Under the pieces are notes generated by a model. The model was not told the origin of the DNA and ran no database searches. It saw only the letters and a list, made by a program, of their open reading frames with translations. A program made the position numbers and the translations under genes. Shown piece by piece: positions 60,904-64,000 of a stretch of DNA of 64,000 nt. This DNA is from Spinacia oleracea (Eukaryota; Streptophyta; Magnoliopsida; Caryophyllales; Amaranthaceae), in contig NC_079487.1 of assembly GCF_020520425.1 (NCBI RefSeq), positions 127,060,385 through 127,124,384 of the forward strand, in the 5' to 3' direction. Positions within the stretch are counted from its first letter, which is position 1; every line of letters starts with the position of its first letter.

Positions 60904-63900
60904 AGGCCGCCATTTCCCCCGTCAGTACTCATTATATCTCTTTTCCCCCCAATTTCCGTTTTTGAGGTTTGCGAAAAGCGTATGATATTTTCTAAATTTA
61001 AATCTCATGATAACGGTTTTTGCTAGGGTTTGGTATGTTATTTCGATAATTGGATGATTTAGTATGTTAGTTGCGAACCTATTTGTTTCAATTGTTTGGT
61101 TGATTTGTTAATAATTCCGAACTTCGAAATTTGTCAAGAATTAGGGCTTGATTTTTCTCCTGGTTAGCAGTTCCGTAAAATTTAGTGATTACTTGAGATG
61201 ATCAGGTGAATGTGTAATTCAATTGTTGATTGAACTGGTATGATTATTGGATTGATTTGGTAATGATTAATGAACTGCTTATTACTTGGTTGTTAGGTCC
61301 GATTTGACAGTAGGTTGGCGATTTCGTATTGTTAGTATGGATTGATTACTGTGAAATTTGTTGTAGCTTTCGTTGTTAGAGATGTGAACTTGTTGTGGAG
61401 TCGTAGTTACGAATTACGATGGTTATTGTGAATCTTTGATAGGTTGGTCAAACCCTAGGTTTGATGGTCGACTGGCTGTTTTATATTCTAGCACGAGAAC
61501 CAAAATGCTAACCCTGATTGTGGCTTTTCTCATTGTATGATTATGTTAGCAAACTCAATTTATTTTCTATCACAAGTTTGTTAAATTTTCGACCATGAGT
61601 CCAAATAGCCTGCAAAGAAACCAAAGAAGGGGAAAAAGAAGGGAAAACCAAGAGCAGTTTAGCTTAGGGGGTGTACGTACTTGTTAGGAATTTTCGCACA
61701 ATTGTCACAATGTTAAGTGGAGATTGAGCTTCTTGATGTTGTATTGATGCATAGGATTTTGGATGAACAACAAGGAGAACAATCAGAAAACTATAAGGTC
61801 ATTAAATTGCTTTCATCACTCATCCTAATGCTGTAAACTAGCTTATTGCGTCAGAATTTGTGGCACATTCTTCTTCCTTAAAGACACAGAAATTTAGTGG
61901 GAGAAAGGGGAATTAATTTATTGAGATAATATGAATTCAGCAACTTGTGAATTTGATCCTGAAATTTACATGCATCATCATCCCCCTTTCATTCCCTTCA
62001 TGTGTATTTTTTTTTTACCTTAATGCTGTGGTTTTATCTTTGATTGTTTCCGATAATGTACTGCTTCAATGATCAGCGCTTAAGATAATTTATCCACTTT
62101 TCCTACCCGTTGATTGGTTTACATGTTACGGAATGTTGCACCAAGAATGCAGCTCAGCACAAATCTATATCTCGGAAGACCTTCTAGTCTAAGCCTGTTG
62201 ACACTTGACAGTGCTTTAACTTTTGATCCAGACAAGATAAGGGCGATTTCGAGTTTAATCGTAAGATTCTGAAAGCATATGTAGAATTCGCTTCTGCTGA
62301 AAGGGATTCAAAGCTGAAGTTTTCTCAGGAAGTTGAATACAGTGCTTGCACCTGATGAGAAATCTGATATCTCAAGTTCAGTTGATTTTTTGGTCACTAA
62401 TAGCAGTAAAGACTCAAAACAAGAACTGCAGTACACTGAATTCAAATGCGGTTGACGTTTCAGCTGGTATGTTTGTCTCAATGTGAAAAGTTAGTTAGTC
62501 AAAGCAGCATGGTTGTCTATTCTTGGTTACAGGAAGCTAGAAACGTATTGATTGTATTTTGTTCGTTTATGCATTTACCTTTGCAGGTTTGGTGGAATAC
62601 ATTTGGTCGTGTTTATAGTTGAAGGCTACCATTCGTTCCCAAACTGCCACTTCCTGCCCTCTCTCAAGGATATGGTCTGTGCAAGGACAGTGATGAAGAA
62701 GGCACAGGGGCAACTTCATGCATGCAGGGTTTTCTTTTCAATCTCGGGGAGGATGGATATGGTGTTAGTGTTGCTCGAGAGTCTCAAAATAACAATGCCA
62801 CATTTTGAAAGTTTTGGTAAGCTTTTATGTATTGAATTGCATTCATTTGACATGGTAACGTCTGAGCTGACTGATACAGTAATTTAGTTACCTAAAGTAG
62901 CAATTTGAACAGAATGAACTGACATATGATTCTAATGGATTCTGTTCTCTGTGCTCAAGAGGGGTGCGGCCATGAGGCTGTTCACTTAATTCCCTCTGAA
63001 GATCCCAGTTCGGCGGGACATGTCTGGCTGTTGCTTTATTGTATGCCTTTAGTTACAGCATTACAGGAATTCTTGCATAAACGGCGTCATTTTGCATCAA
63101 ACTTTCAACCCTAAACAAAAGAGAGGAAAAATTAAACGAGTAAAAAGATTCATCAATGGAGTTAGGCATAGTTATCAAGAATGCTTGTATTAAGAGATGA
63201 CCGTGTCAGAGTCTTAACCTCGATAGGATGGGGTCATCTGCAAAAACCGAATATTTTATTTCCAATGGTCATCGACAAAGATTTCAACTCATGCTGACAT
63301 TTAATTTTCTGCTAGCTTACTGTTTGACATTTTTGATATCATACTAATATAGACTTACTAAAACTTTTACTTCACGATATTTAGTATTATTAGTTTTAAA
63401 AGGAAGCTCAAAACTTAATGGGCATATACTTATTAGAATAAGACTTCACTTGTGGGCATCTATGATGCGGGGTTCTGTACTTCTGTAAACTCTACCACTT
63501 AGCTTTCCAACTAAGTGAGTAAGTAGGCTATTATTATGTTATGAAAACAAAAACGTTTGCCTCAAGTTATGTATTAAGGGCATGCGAATGGTCTTGGGAT
63601 TTTCTCATTTAATGGTCATTGCTACTTATGTGGAACTATATGTATGATGCTGATCACTGAGATTGAATTGATGTTAAGTTCTATGTACATTATTGATGGG
63701 AATGTGGGAATGTTGCTCTTGAGCCTCTTGGAATCTGCTTGTTAGAGTAGCAGAATCTCATTGGAGTTTTAGTGGTAATTTTGGGCTTCTGTTCCTTATC
63801 TAGGACGTTAATGCTTGGTAAATGTGCGCAGAGGTGTTTTGAAGAGAATTATTGATGTTTTTTTTTTTAACCATCAAAACTAACTTCTACAGTGTTAGGC

Positions 63901-64000
63901 ATTGCTTCTTTTCCATATTGACCAATTAGGTTGGAAGGTTTTTAACTCTCAGGGTAGAAATGAAGAATACTTTCTAGATTTCCCCCCCCCAGGTTTGGAA
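60904..64000 (+). repeat. Large direct duplication, copy 2 (runs off right edge)
   Basis: Aligns to 49839-52950 throughout. The stretches 51498-51833 and 62552-62887 have identical translations; 51872-52060 and 62926-63114 differ at one residue (Val against Ile). Differences are frequent before about 51.4/62.5 kb and rare after it. No LTR signature (TG...CA ends, primer-binding site) at its start. Confidence 0.95.

Noticed and set aside
49839-64000. Duplicate blocks as LTRs of one large retrotransposon
   Set aside because: No TG...CA ends, primer-binding site or polypurine tract found at the borders, and the intervening 8 kb holds Helitrons and gene scraps instead of gag-pol.

Overview
This is nuclear DNA of a flowering plant, almost certainly from the spinach branch of the Caryophyllales (Amaranthaceae). 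Genes have many GT/AG introns, spacers are AT-rich, and miniature transposons are dense. The single-exon polyphenol oxidase at 42.7-44.6 kb reads, from memory and not from a search, like the spinach enzyme. There are no operons, CRISPR arrays or bacterial features, and I saw no convincing tRNA or rRNA gene.

Genes, left to right: (1) the 5' part of a type II pantothenate kinase, minus strand, running off the left edge (1.5-7.9 kb); (2) the meiotic topoisomerase VI B-like gene MTOPVIB, plus strand, 12 exons (10.6-15.7 kb); (3) an ARF1-class small GTPase, minus strand, 6 coding exons plus a 5' UTR exon (17.3-20.7 kb); (4) the class III PI 3-kinase VPS34, minus strand, 17 exons (28.7-37.8 kb); (5) chloroplast polyphenol oxidase, minus strand, intronless (42.7-44.6 kb). 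I rebuilt the spliced genes by hand from frame and splice sites. For MTOPVIB, ARF1 and VPS34 the exon lengths sum exactly to open frames of 481, 181 and 812 codons. The genes belong to unrelated pathways (CoA synthesis, meiotic break formation, vesicle budding, autophagy/endosomal PI3P, phenol oxidation); ARF1 and VPS34 are both membrane-traffic genes, but nothing suggests they are co-regulated.

The rest is mobile DNA. At 21.0-25.7 kb a damaged retroelement encodes an N-terminal zinc finger, a reverse transcriptase and a C-terminal CCHC plus restriction-like-nuclease-type domain. That architecture recalls R2/Dong-type elements rather than the usual plant L1 elements. It lies inside a small DNA transposon and is bracketed by duplicated TTCAG microsatellite. 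It is my best candidate for something poorly described. At 54.8-59.4 kb two opposed Helitrons appear nested; the inner one carries pieces of three unrelated genes (a RabGAP first exon, a MutY helix, a TMK-type receptor kinase tail). From 49.8 kb a block of at least 3.1 kb is repeated in direct orientation from 60.9 kb to the window end. MULEs, hATs, Tourist-like and Stowaway MITEs, a SINE and a 233-bp tandem duplication fill most other spacers and several introns; many have intact target-site duplications that I could read directly.
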